Part shown: positions 18,143-27,546 of the stretch, in pieces
Layout of the letters: each line of letters opens with the position of its first letter
Position numbering within the stretch: the first letter of the stretch is position 1
Assembly (NCBI GenBank): GCA_016183805.1
Contig: JACPDX010000027.1
Location: forward strand, 62,001-126,000
DNA: 64,000 nt
Source: Bacteroidota bacterium
GTDB taxonomy: Bacteria; Bacteroidota; Bacteroidia; Flavobacteriales_E; Vicingaceae
Direction of reading: 5' to 3'
Position numbers and translations under genes: made by a program
The notes under the pieces: generated by a model
Told to the model about the DNA's origin: nothing
What the model saw: only the letters and a program-made list of their open reading frames with translations
Database searches by the model: none

Positions 18143-19378
18143 TTAACAAGTTACTTTGGCATCTTCAATTTGTTCAATAAAAGTTTCAATTTTAGTAATG
18201 CTTTGCCCTTCAGAATAAAAACGTAAATCGCATAAATCACCTTCAATAATTAAGGTTGGTATACCCAATTTTGCTGTAATTCGTTGCGGCATACCAAAAT
18301 TTGAATTGGAGTTATTGAAACAAGTTTTAGCATTGTGAAAAATCATTCCATCAATTCTAAAATCTTTTACCAATCGGGTTAATATTTTTTCTTTGGCTTC
18401 TTCACTTCTATTTATAAAAATTTCGGTGTACGCTTTTGCTGATGATTCGAATGGATGGTTGGGGTCGAAAGCATCGAAAACCCAACTGTTACAGTAGGTT
18501 GAGGCAACCACAGCTGCATTATTTTGAAGAAATAAGTCTGACATAGGTCTTAATTTTCCCCAAATCGGCATTCCATCCCAATAAATTCTGCATTTTTCTT
18601 TTTCTAAAAACCCAACACCTTTTTCAACATTTCCCTTAAGTTCTTTTAAAAGAGTTGTGTAATAATCTTTTGCCATTTGAGTTCCTCTCAACACTACAAT
18701 TGGACCCATGTGTATGGTTGCATCAAAAAAGCTGATTGGAGAAGGAGAAGAGGTTGCTGTCCACAATACTTCTTTCCATAAATCTGTTGCTTCTTTGCTT
18801 AAACGAATGGTTTCCTTGAATTTATCTAAATCGAATTTTTGTCCGCTTACCTGTTCGCAAATTGGTATCATGGCCTTAAACTGAGCCGAAACATCGTCAA
18901 TTTCTTTTTGAGTTACTTCATCCACATGTCTTGGTGGTGTAATTCCATAAACAGGACAATTAAACTCTCGTGCAAAATATGTAAACCAGTCTTGAACTTC
19001 TCGACATTGGTTGGTATTAAAAACAATTAAATCGGGTTTTGGTGGAGTTTCTAAACCATAATGTTCGGTAAGTGGCGTCGATTTTTTCATGTACGAACCC
19101 ACATCAGCGGTTAAATACGAACAAATGTTGTTGGAATAACCCAATTTTGTAGCTTCTGGAATAAAATCATTGGCAGTTCGTGTTGCACCTAATAATGCTC
19201 CATGATTTTCTGGAAAATGCACTTCAAATCCAAAAGAACGCAACAATTCGGCAGGGCCAACACTGGTACACCAAGCCACTTTTTTCTTGGTATCCTTAAA
19301 GCCAAGAAAATAATCGCCCATGATTTGCTTCATTATTTTGGCTGATTCAATTTTGTATGGTTTTTTTTCTTGTTCCAT
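18143..19378 (-). CDS. 2-hydroxyacyl-CoA dehydratase / benzoyl-CoA reductase subunit family protein (HgdB/BcrB-like), unpaired
   Basis: 411 aa; VAWCTSVGPAELLRSFGFEVHFPENHGAL, SNNICSYLTADVGSY, NQCREVQDWF, FHNAKTCFNNSN, IEGDLCDLRF. Confidence 0.85.
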   Translation of the reverse strand: MEQEKKPYKIESAKIMKQIMGDYFLGFKDTKKKVAWCTSVGPAELLRSFGFEVHFPENHGALLGATRTANDFIPEATKLGYSNNICSYLTADVGSYMKKSTPLTEHYGLETPPKPDLIVFNTNQCREVQDWFTYFAREFNCPVYGITPPRHVDEVTQKEIDDVSAQFKAMIPICEQVSGQKFDLDKFKETIRLSKEATDLWKEVLWTATSSPSPISFFDATIHMGPIVVLRGTQMAKDYYTTLLKELKGNVEKGVGFLEKEKCRIYWDGMPIWGKLRPMSDLFLQNNAAVVASTYCNSWVFDAFDPNHPFESSAKAYTEIFINRSEEAKEKILTRLVKDFRIDGMIFHNAKTCFNNSNSNFGMPQRITAKLGIPTLIIEGDLCDLRFYSEGQSITKIETFIEQIEDAKVTC

Positions 19379-19444
19379 AGTTTTAATTTTTTTATTTGAA
19401 AATTTAAAAAGCTTCCTTTTTCAATTTCTCAAATTGATTATTTC

Positions 19445-21580
19445 TCAAATTTTTATTCTAGCGTCTACAACAAAAGCGTTGTCTTCGAATGCCATGATGG
19501 GGTTTAAATCCATTTCTTGTATCATTGGTAAATCAACAACCAATTGCGATAAACGCTGAATTATTTCAATTACACTTGCTTTGTGAATTCCTTTTTCGCC
19601 ACGAACACCATCCAATAATTTTGCTGTTTTTATTTTGGTTAACATTTCGTTGGCTTCCACTTCGGTAACAGGAGCAATTTTGAACACTACATCTTTCAAT
19701 ACTTCTACATAAATACCACCAATTCCGAACATGATTAAGTGGCCTAAATCTTTTTTGGCACTTACTCCGGCAATTAATTCTCTGCCACCAGGAAGGAATT
19801 TTTGAATAAAAAACTTCAAATCAGGTGCATTGAATTTTGCTTCCATGTTTTCAACGATTGCTCGCACATCCGCTTCATTTTTTAGGTTGATGGCAACGCC
19901 ACCCATATCGCTTTTGTGAACCAATGATTCAGCATCCGCTTTTACAACAACAGGAAAACCAATTTCAGTAGCAGCTTTAACTGCATCGCCAACTGAATTG
20001 GCAATTCGCCAATCGGCAACCGGAATTCCGTATTGTGCTAATAAATTATATACTTGAGCTGAAGAAAGGAACGTTTTTCCTTCTTTTTTTGCTTCGTTGA
20101 TGATGGCGAGAGCTTTGTCTTTTTTTACATCTGCAAAAACTTTTGTTTCACCAATATTTCTTGTATTCACTTGATGGTATTTGTACAAAGCACCCAAAGC
20201 TTTTGCCGCTGTTGTTGGAAATGCATAACAAGGAACCCCGCCATCTTTCATTATTTTGGTAGTAATTTGATAACGCTCCATGCTTTGGTTGGTCATGAAA
20301 TTACAAACAATCGGTTTCTTTTTCATGTTGCTCACTTCCACAATTTGGCGAGCAACCTCGTCGGTATCGGTAAAAGGTGCTGTTACAAAATTGATGTAGA
20401 TAGAATCGATAGTATCTTCGTTCATCAACACATCCAACGCACTTCTAAAATGTTGTCCACCACCTGTTGCCACCACATCAATAGGATTGTTAATGCTAGC
20501 TTCAGGCAACATGGTTTCGGTTAAAACTTTTTTTGCTTTTTCCGATAACGGAGGCAAAACCATTCCGGCACTTACCAATTCATCAGTTGCAATAACTGCG
20601 GGTCCGCCAGTGTTAGTAATAATTCCAACTCGGTTTCCTTTCGGAATAGGTTGAGTTGCGAACGCCATGGAAGTTTGGCACATTTCTTCTTCATTATTGA
20701 AAGTAAGAATCCCTATTTTTTCAAAAATCAATTCGGTTGAAATATCAACACCAGCTAATGAACCGGTGTGTGAGGCCGCAGCTTTAGCACCTTCTTCGGT
20801 ACGACCAGCTTTCATGGCAAGAATTGGTTTTTTCTTAGCTACTTTTTTTGCCACATCCATAAATTCTCTTGGATTAGAAAAACCTTCGGTATATAAAATA
20901 ATGGCTTTAGTTCCATCATCTTCACCGTAATATTCTACCACATCAGGAATAGAAACATCGCAGGCATTTCCGTTGGAAGCATACATACGCATACCTATTT
21001 CCAAATCGAATAAACTTTGCATGATAAATGCTCCAACGCCACCGCTTAAAGCGACAATTGAGATTGAACCCGGTTTTGGAAATGTAAAGGTAAAATCGCA
21101 ATACGCATTGTATTCAGGGTCGCAGTTAATGATCCCCTGACAATTTGGCCCGAAAATTCGTACACTATATTCTTTTGCTTTTGCTAAAAATGCTTGTTGT
21201 AAAGCCATGCCTTCTTCACCCATTTCGCTAAAACCTGCAGAATTTATAATCACAGATTTTATTCCTCTTTTACCACAATCTTCAATAATTTGAGGAACAA
21301 ATTCACTTGGAACAATAACGTGTGCCAAGTCAATATCACCGGGCACATCAAAAATAGTAGGGTAGGCTTTAAGCCCTCTTACTTCGGGTGCTTTTGGATT
21401 TATCGGATAAATTGGACCTTTGTAACCAAAATGCAATAAATTTTTAATAATAACATTACCAATAGAAAGGTCTTTAGTAGATGCTCCAATGATAGCAATG
21501 GCTTTAGGTTTGAAAAGCGAATCTAATTCATGAGTTACCCCAATTGTATTTTTTGTTTTATTTATTGTTTCTGTATCCAT
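19445..21580 (-). CDS. ADP-forming acyl-CoA synthetase (acetate--CoA ligase family; alpha and beta domains fused)
   Basis: 711 aa; LFKPKAIAIIGAS, PNCQGIIN, ALSGGVGAF, ASHTGSLAG (phosphohistidine region), C-terminal ATP-grasp GFPVVVKADAESLVHKSDMGGVAINL. Confidence 0.92.
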   Translation of the reverse strand: MDTETINKTKNTIGVTHELDSLFKPKAIAIIGASTKDLSIGNVIIKNLLHFGYKGPIYPINPKAPEVRGLKAYPTIFDVPGDIDLAHVIVPSEFVPQIIEDCGKRGIKSVIINSAGFSEMGEEGMALQQAFLAKAKEYSVRIFGPNCQGIINCDPEYNAYCDFTFTFPKPGSISIVALSGGVGAFIMQSLFDLEIGMRMYASNGNACDVSIPDVVEYYGEDDGTKAIILYTEGFSNPREFMDVAKKVAKKKPILAMKAGRTEEGAKAAASHTGSLAGVDISTELIFEKIGILTFNNEEEMCQTSMAFATQPIPKGNRVGIITNTGGPAVIATDELVSAGMVLPPLSEKAKKVLTETMLPEASINNPIDVVATGGGQHFRSALDVLMNEDTIDSIYINFVTAPFTDTDEVARQIVEVSNMKKKPIVCNFMTNQSMERYQITTKIMKDGGVPCYAFPTTAAKALGALYKYHQVNTRNIGETKVFADVKKDKALAIINEAKKEGKTFLSSAQVYNLLAQYGIPVADWRIANSVGDAVKAATEIGFPVVVKADAESLVHKSDMGGVAINLKNEADVRAIVENMEAKFNAPDLKFFIQKFLPGGRELIAGVSAKKDLGHLIMFGIGGIYVEVLKDVVFKIAPVTEVEANEMLTKIKTAKLLDGVRGEKGIHKASVIEIIQRLSQLVVDLPMIQEMDLNPIMAFEDNAFVVDARIKI

Positions 21581-21600
21581 CTTTCAAGTTTAGTGTTTAG

Positions 21601-21649
21601 AGTTTAGTGTTTAGAGTTGCTACATACTCGGAACTCTAAACTTTAAACT
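21601..21649. repeat. Intergenic inverted repeat (tttagagttt family)
   Basis: agtttagtgtttagagtt (21601-21618) versus aactctaaactttaaact (21632-21649), 16/18 complementary. Confidence 0.75.
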
Positions 21650-21654
21650 AGTAA

Positions 21655-22512
21655 CTATATAACCACAGCAGCTTCTTTTTCTTTTAGTTTATAATACCTA
21701 AATCCACCCCAAAGAGCGGCTCCTATTGCTCCGGAATAAATAGCATCCGGATTAGGAATAAAATCGAATGCTTTTTTCTTGTTTTCCATCGCTTGCTCTT
21801 CAATAGCTTGAATCATACCTACATTCATACCCATACCACCAACTAAAACGATTGGGGTTTCGGCATTTAGAGAACCTAATAATTTTACTACACGTTGGGC
21901 AATAGAAATGTTAATTCCTTTTACAATATTTGGTGTAGATAATCCCTTAGAAACCAAATTAATTACATCTGTTTCAGCCAAAACTGCACAAATTCCAGAA
22001 GGAACTTCAGGATTATCGGCTTTTAAAGAAATTTCACCAACTTCTTCAATGGCTAAACCTAAATAACGAGAAATGTTTTCGATAAACTGTCCGGAACCAG
22101 AGGCACATTGACCAGTCATTTTATAATCCATTACTTTACCTCTGTTATCTACTTTAATAGCCCTAACATAAAGTCCGCCCATGTCAACCACAGTTTTAGC
22201 TGTTGGAGCAAAATAAATTCCTCCTCTGGCATGGCACGTCATACTATAGAAGTGCCCTGTTTTCTTTTCAACCATTTCACCTTCACCCGTTGAAGCTAAA
22301 TAAGCGATATCTTTTTCATAGCTCAAGTTATTTCGACCTAAAATCATGTCAACGGAATCAACCACCACATCTTTTGGGTCACGTTTTCGGATTTTTTCTG
22401 TTTGTTTATCAATCAATTTATGGTCTCCTGTTGCTGCGTTGTATTCCATTAAAGCAGTTTTAACATAGCTTCCGCCTACGTCAACTCCCATGGTGTAAAT
22501 TGTGTTTTTCAT
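21655..22512 (-). CDS. Benzoyl-CoA reductase ATPase subunit, BcrD type (BadF/BadG/BcrA/BcrD family)
   Basis: 285 aa; TMGVDVGGSYVKTALME, VVDMGGLYVRAIKVDNRGKV, TGQCASGSGQFIENISRYLGL, GICAVLAETDVINLVSKG, VLVGGMGMNVG. Confidence 0.88.
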   Translation of the reverse strand: MKNTIYTMGVDVGGSYVKTALMEYNAATGDHKLIDKQTEKIRKRDPKDVVVDSVDMILGRNNLSYEKDIAYLASTGEGEMVEKKTGHFYSMTCHARGGIYFAPTAKTVVDMGGLYVRAIKVDNRGKVMDYKMTGQCASGSGQFIENISRYLGLAIEEVGEISLKADNPEVPSGICAVLAETDVINLVSKGLSTPNIVKGINISIAQRVVKLLGSLNAETPIVLVGGMGMNVGMIQAIEEQAMENKKKAFDFIPNPDAIYSGAIGAALWGGFRYYKLKEKEAAVVI

Positions 22513-22526
22513 AGTCTTATTGTTTA

Positions 22527-22560
22527 TCCCACCCCAACCCTCCCAAAGGGAGGGGGAGCA
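22527..22560. repeat. CCCTCC-type intergenic palindromic repeat
   Basis: tcccaccccaaccctcccaaagggagggggagc; ccctccc/gggaggg inverted repeat. Confidence 0.75.
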
Positions 22561-22569
22561 AGCTGATTA

Positions 22570-23985
22570 TTAATTTTCTTGTTTTGCTTTTTCTTTTGCA
22601 TTTGGTAAATCAGCACTAATGTTTCTTCTGGCAAACATGGCTCCACCCAAAGCCCCCATAAAAATGGAGTCGGTGTGGATGTTCATGGTTACATCTCCAT
22701 AAGAGTCTCTAACCATTTGTTTTACATATTTTAATACTGCTTCATTTCTTGCAACACCACCGGTAAACGTAAACTCGTTACGAACGCCTCCAGATCGTGC
22801 AATTAGCGACATGGCTCGTTGAACAATGGCTTTGTGTAATCCTGCTAATATGTTTGGTCGTTCTTCACCATTGTGTAACAATTCTTTAACTTCAGCACCC
22901 GCAAAAACGGTACAAGTTGAACAAATGGTAGTTTCTTTAGTAGCTCTGTTGGCTTCTGGTCCAAGTTCGTTTAACGATAAACCAAATTCATCGGCAATAT
23001 ACCCCAAGTAACGACCACAACCTGCTGCACATCTATCATTCATGTGAAAACTGGTAACCAATCCATGACTATCCACCTGGATGGCTTTGGTATCTTGTCC
23101 GCCAATATCTAATACTGTTCTGGTATTTGGAAAAATGGCATGTGCACCGTAAGCATGGCATAAAATTTCAGACTTTATACAATCTTCAGGGAAAGGCAGT
23201 AATGCTCTACCATAACCGGTTCCAACCATTTTAGCTACATGAATTTCTTCGTTTGCAATATCTTCGATGTGGTCTCTCAGTGTAAATTCAACATTTTTAT
23301 AGTTGTCTTTCACTGCATTTAACTGAGCATAATACCAATCTTCTTTACTGCCATCTTCTTGTTCATCAACCAATCCTTTGTATTTTTCTTCCAATATTTT
23401 CATGGCTTCCAACACCAATTCTTTAAAATTGTAATGCACCATTTCATTTTCGATGGGAGTAATACTTTTATCGAAAGCCAACATTAAAGGCTCGTAAAAT
23501 TCTTTGCCTTTTGCCTCCACTTCAACATTGTATTTTTCGCTAACAATATCACGGAAAAATTGATTTTTTGAACCTAAATCTTCATTGATAAATCCATGTT
23601 GAATTTGTGGACGAATGGTTTCGATAATTTCTTTCAGTTTTACCAAAATGGCAGCTTTGTTTTCGTAGTTAAATTCGCTTACGGTTTTGTTTAACATTCT
23701 TTCTAAACTCTCCATTCGTCTTCTAAACTGACCATATTGGAATACGCTACGTAAATCCTGCATGTATTTTTTAAATTCAGGTTTAGTAACGTCTTCTCCA
23801 ATTTTTCGTTGAAGTAGGTTAAAACGAGCGTCATACACTGCTTCATCACGAGCTATATCCGCAGCAACTTTGTAATTTGCTCTTGTATTTGTAATACCTC
23901 TACCTACAATTTCATCTTTTTCGTTAATGATAACTGCCTTTGAAGTGGTTGAGCCAAGGTCGATTCCTAAATAGTATTTTTTCAT
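22570..23985 (-). CDS. Benzoyl-CoA reductase ATPase subunit, BcrA type, with long N-terminal insertion
   Basis: 471 aa; YLGIDLGSTTSKAVIINEKDEIVGRGITNTRANY, VLDIGGQDTKAIQVD, MNDRCAAGCGRYLGYIADEFG, ICSTCTVFAGAEV, TGGVARNEAV. Confidence 0.9.
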   Translation of the reverse strand: MKKYYLGIDLGSTTSKAVIINEKDEIVGRGITNTRANYKVAADIARDEAVYDARFNLLQRKIGEDVTKPEFKKYMQDLRSVFQYGQFRRRMESLERMLNKTVSEFNYENKAAILVKLKEIIETIRPQIQHGFINEDLGSKNQFFRDIVSEKYNVEVEAKGKEFYEPLMLAFDKSITPIENEMVHYNFKELVLEAMKILEEKYKGLVDEQEDGSKEDWYYAQLNAVKDNYKNVEFTLRDHIEDIANEEIHVAKMVGTGYGRALLPFPEDCIKSEILCHAYGAHAIFPNTRTVLDIGGQDTKAIQVDSHGLVTSFHMNDRCAAGCGRYLGYIADEFGLSLNELGPEANRATKETTICSTCTVFAGAEVKELLHNGEERPNILAGLHKAIVQRAMSLIARSGGVRNEFTFTGGVARNEAVLKYVKQMVRDSYGDVTMNIHTDSIFMGALGGAMFARRNISADLPNAKEKAKQEN

Positions 23986-24013
23986 AGTTTATAGGGTTTT
24001 GGTTTGAAGTTTG

Positions 24014-24074
24014 TCCCACCCCGACCCTCCCAAAGAGAGGGAGCTTCCTCTCCTTTGGAGGGGTTAGGGGAGGA
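24014..24074. repeat. CCCTCC-type intergenic palindromic repeat, compound
   Basis: tcccaccccgaccctcccaaagagagggagcttcctctcctttggaggggttaggggagg. Confidence 0.75.
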
Positions 24075-24085
24075 TTTGAACTTTT

Positions 24086-25372
24086 TTATACATTTTCTTT
24101 TTCCATTATTTTTCGTTGTTCCAGCATTTGGAAATACGATTCTAACCGATTTTTAATATTTGAATAGGAGAAGTAACGAGGGTCAACCAAGTCAGATTCA
24201 ATAAATCCCACAGGAACTTCTAAACGGTCTTCTATTTCACGCATCATACCCAACTGACCGGCAGAAAACGAGTTACAACTTTTAATGGAGTTGGTGATGT
24301 AACCATCAGCTTCATAATCAGTTATACATTTTGAAAGTAAATCAATTCGTTGTGGAATGTTTAAATTGGTGTAGCAATTCATACAATATTCAGCTAATGA
24401 TTCTAGTGGTCTTGATGGGTCATGCCTCCAACCTAAGTCATAAACTCCTCCAACTTTGGTATAAGATGAAGCCACAATAACAGCTCCCATGTCGTAGAAA
24501 ATTTTCCAAAACTCACGGAAACTTGTCCAGTTTGGAGGTCCTTCAACTACCAATCTGTATTTCTCTTCTTTCATTTCACCTTCTGGAGTAATAGGCCCTA
24601 ATCCTAAACGAATTCTTTCTTGAATTTCTGAGTATAATTCTTTGTAATAATCAACCGCTTCTTGAGTTCCTCTAAAACCAATGTTTATTGGCCCAATGTA
24701 ATAAACACCTGCGAAATAGGCATCAATTGGCGATGGGCGGTGTTTTGTGGTATCAAAAATTTTGGTAATCCAGTCTTCCGATTCCTTCGATAAAGCCAAC
24801 ATTCGTTGCAATTTTGCTTCATCATATTTAATACCAGTAACGGCTTCCATTTGAGGAATAACTTCTTCCTTAAACTGTTTTACCATGTATTCCACCATTT
24901 GCGGAGTCATTTTTGCATTTTCCTGATAAGGAGTATGCACCATAATAACTTTGGCGTTTGGATATTCTCTTTTTAAGGTTTCAAACCATTTCATAAACGT
25001 AAAACAGCCCGTATAACTTAATAATAACACATCCGGTTCGGGTATTTTTGTGCCTGTTGGGCCAATGTTTCCTTTCATTAACATGCCCACATCACATTTC
25101 ACATAAGTACAAACATCTTCGGAGTGAGCATTTTTTTCGGCTTCTTTAATGTATCCACCCGATTTTTTACGCATAGCACTTTGCAAAGCATTAATTTCCG
25201 GATACACAGGTAACATATCAAATGTTCGAATTAATTCGGAAAGGTTACCGGGTACAAAAGTATAGCACACCTTTTTACCTAATTCTTTTGCATGATCTAA
25301 GTCGTTGAATAGTCCTTCAATCATCTCCTTTTGGAGAATCATACTTTTTTCTTTTTGAGCTTCTTGAGACAT
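24086..25372 (-). CDS. Benzoyl-CoA reductase subunit, BcrB type
   Basis: 428 aa; KVCYTFVPGNLSELIRTFDMLPVYPEIN, DVCTYVKCDVGM, LLSYTGCFTFMKWFE, SIKSCNSFSAGQLGMMREIEDRLEVPVGFIESDLVDPRYFSY. Confidence 0.9.
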   Translation of the reverse strand: MSQEAQKEKSMILQKEMIEGLFNDLDHAKELGKKVCYTFVPGNLSELIRTFDMLPVYPEINALQSAMRKKSGGYIKEAEKNAHSEDVCTYVKCDVGMLMKGNIGPTGTKIPEPDVLLLSYTGCFTFMKWFETLKREYPNAKVIMVHTPYQENAKMTPQMVEYMVKQFKEEVIPQMEAVTGIKYDEAKLQRMLALSKESEDWITKIFDTTKHRPSPIDAYFAGVYYIGPINIGFRGTQEAVDYYKELYSEIQERIRLGLGPITPEGEMKEEKYRLVVEGPPNWTSFREFWKIFYDMGAVIVASSYTKVGGVYDLGWRHDPSRPLESLAEYCMNCYTNLNIPQRIDLLSKCITDYEADGYITNSIKSCNSFSAGQLGMMREIEDRLEVPVGFIESDLVDPRYFSYSNIKNRLESYFQMLEQRKIMEKENV

Positions 25373-25465
25373 ATTTTAAAAGTTTAAAGTTTAAAGTTTA
25401 AAGTTTAAAAGTTGATTCAACCCAAAACAATAAATAGTTAAACTCGTTCATATTATTAGCGTTAA

Positions 25466-26686
25466 TTAGTGTTTGCAAGAGTCGGTAGCAGTTAGATTGA
25501 TGTTACTAATAGCAGCCGGTTCATCTTCCCATAACTTAATAGAGTCTGAGAAAGCACCTACTTGTTCTTTAATTACTTTAAATTGGTTAATGTTTTCGCT
25601 GTATTGAAATGCAATGTATCGAATACCTAATTTGTTAAAAGCATTTTGGAAAATTGGAGCATCTAATAAACTAGGGTCGCAGAAACTTGCTGCAGCGAAG
25701 ATTACCCCGTTTGCACCACGTTCTTTTACAATTTTTGCCAAACGATATTCCTTTGGATTGTTTACATCATAAATCGAAGATGAATACTGACTTTGTTTGA
25801 TGTATGAATTTGAAATAGCTTCTAAGGGTTTGTTGGTAGTTGCATCAATGTCTCCAAGAATCATTCTTGAACCCAACATGTAATCATCATCTACCACGTA
25901 GCAACCAGCTTCTTCAATGGCTTTGATTAAGCCAATGGCCGGTTGTTCACAAAAAGCACCGGAAATAACCACTTTGATTTTATCTTGTGGAACACCTATA
26001 TTTTCTTTAATGTGTGTACAAACTTGTTCTAAAATCTGGTTATGTTCTTCAACAGGAATAACAGTTCCGGCCCTAACAATATGATACACATCTTCAATAC
26101 TTAATCGCCATGGATAATCTTGGCGGATATCGTAGATGAACTCAATCATTTGTCGGTTTTTGTTGTATAAATCTATTGAATGATTTAACTCTGCTGTGGT
26201 TGGAACTTTACCGTTAATTTCTTTGATGTATTCCAACACATGTTCCATTTCTTGTTGGTAAAATACTCCACCAATTTGAGGTAAGAAGTTTTGTGGAAAA
26301 TCCATGTATTTTACAAATTTTCCTAACTTATGTTGTTTGAAAATTCCAGAAAGATTTCGGATAACATCACAAATAGAAGGGAAAATAAATCCATCAAAAT
26401 GATCCATGTGTTTATCTAAAGCCAATTCCATGATACTTCTAGGAATATGACAGATGTACGACTGATAATAAGCATCTCCTTTAATAATTTGCTTACGGTC
26501 GCCACCACCAAAAACACCAACCGCCATACCACCGGCAGCATGAATAATTTCACGAGGAAAATAAATAGGCATATAACCCACAAGAACTCTTCCGGGTTTT
26601 TCTTCTTTCCATTTTTTTGCTCGTGTGAAATTTAAATCGAACGATAATTCCTTACATTCGTTAATTATTTGTTTCAAATCTTTCAT
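25466..26686 (-). CDS. Benzoyl-CoA reductase subunit, BcrC type
   Basis: 406 aa; VLVGYMPIYFPREIIHAAGGMAVGVFGGG, FPSICDVIRNLSGIFK, ISGAFCEQPAIGLIKAIEEAGCYVVDDDYMLGSRM. Confidence 0.9.
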   Translation of the reverse strand: MKDLKQIINECKELSFDLNFTRAKKWKEEKPGRVLVGYMPIYFPREIIHAAGGMAVGVFGGGDRKQIIKGDAYYQSYICHIPRSIMELALDKHMDHFDGFIFPSICDVIRNLSGIFKQHKLGKFVKYMDFPQNFLPQIGGVFYQQEMEHVLEYIKEINGKVPTTAELNHSIDLYNKNRQMIEFIYDIRQDYPWRLSIEDVYHIVRAGTVIPVEEHNQILEQVCTHIKENIGVPQDKIKVVISGAFCEQPAIGLIKAIEEAGCYVVDDDYMLGSRMILGDIDATTNKPLEAISNSYIKQSQYSSSIYDVNNPKEYRLAKIVKERGANGVIFAAASFCDPSLLDAPIFQNAFNKLGIRYIAFQYSENINQFKVIKEQVGAFSDSIKLWEDEPAAISNINLTATDSCKH

Positions 26687-26881
26687 ATCTTAACATTTAG
26701 TTTAAAACTTAACCAACTTGTTTTGGTTTGCTTCCCTACTTGATATTAAAAATGAAATGCTATACCTTGCTATCAAGCAAAAAAGAAAATTCAGTTGGTA
26801 TAGTTACAATTGCGTCATAATTCGTGAATAAAATTAGTAAACACTTTTACTGCCTTTTATGATGCTTGTCATATTGGAAAA

Positions 26882-26893
26882 TGATTAATATCA
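26882..26893. promoter_or_regulatory. FNR/CRP-like palindrome TGATtaatATCA
   Basis: aaTGATtaatATCAtt in the divergent intergenic region, upstream of the 26950 CDS; matches TGAT-N4-ATCA core. Confidence 0.45.
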
Positions 26894-26949
26894 TTTAAAA
26901 TACCCCTCATAATGAAGAATTTAGAGCATTACGAAAATTTTGGTGTAAA

Positions 26950-27546
26950 GTGGAAAGAATTGCTGTAATAGTCTTAGCTGGTGGGAATTCAAGAAGAATG
27001 AATTATCCAAAACCTTGGTTAATTTTTGAAAATAATGCTACTTTTTTAGAAACTATAATAAACAGGTATAAATGTTTGGGGTTTAAAAAAATCGTGATTT
27101 CGTTAAATAAAGCATTTTTTTTAACGGATTATACCGATAGAATTGAGTTTTTAGAGCTACATGCAACGATTATTCAAAATAATTATCCAGAAAAGGGAAG
27201 ATTATATTCTTTATATATTGCATTAAAAGAATTAAAAGAAGTTGATTTCGTATTTATACACAATGTTGACAACCCTTTTGTAGATGTGGAAGTGGTTAAC
27301 ACTTTATATAAAGAAAGAAATAGTGTGGGCTCAACTATTCCATCTTATCAAGGGCAAGCCGGACACCCTATTATTATTGGAAAAATAGTAATAGATGAGA
27401 TTATTAATAATTACGAAAAGTATGAAACCTTGAAAGAAGTTATCAATCAATTTGATAAAAAATACGTTGAGGTAAATAGTTCGAACATCTTGATTAACAT
27501 AAACACTCCTCAAGATTATAATAAAGTGATGAATGAATTTGTATAG
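26950..27546 (+). CDS. MobA/MocA-like nucleotidyltransferase (probable molybdenum cofactor cytidylyltransferase type)
   Basis: 198 aa from GTG start; VIVLAGGNSRRMNYPKPWLIF, HNVDNPFV, GQAGHPIIIGK. Confidence 0.85.
   Translation: MERIAVIVLAGGNSRRMNYPKPWLIFENNATFLETIINRYKCLGFKKIVISLNKAFFLTDYTDRIEFLELHATIIQNNYPEKGRLYSLYIALKELKEVDFVFIHNVDNPFVDVEVVNTLYKERNSVGSTIPSYQGQAGHPIIIGKIVIDEIINNYEKYETLKEVINQFDKKYVEVNSSNILININTPQDYNKVMNEFV

Noticed and set aside
20171-20524. 117-aa plus-strand ORF (and similar antisense ORFs at 41027, 49914, 59581, 61380, 61848)
   Set aside because: Opposite strand of well-supported conserved genes; low-complexity translations with no family signal.
21655-26686. Assigning this unit as 2-hydroxyglutaryl-CoA dehydratase rather than benzoyl-CoA reductase
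   Set aside because: Two catalytic subunits carry BcrC-like (SICDVIRNLSGIFK) and BcrB-like (DLVDPRYFSY) signatures and there are two distinct ATPase subunits, which fits class I BCR better; substrate still unproven.
26701-26949. Possible cobalamin riboswitch or tRNA in the long divergent intergenic region
   Set aside because: No B12-box-like sequence or cloverleaf was recognised; only short palindromes (ctatacc/ggtatag, TGATtaatATCA) are visible.
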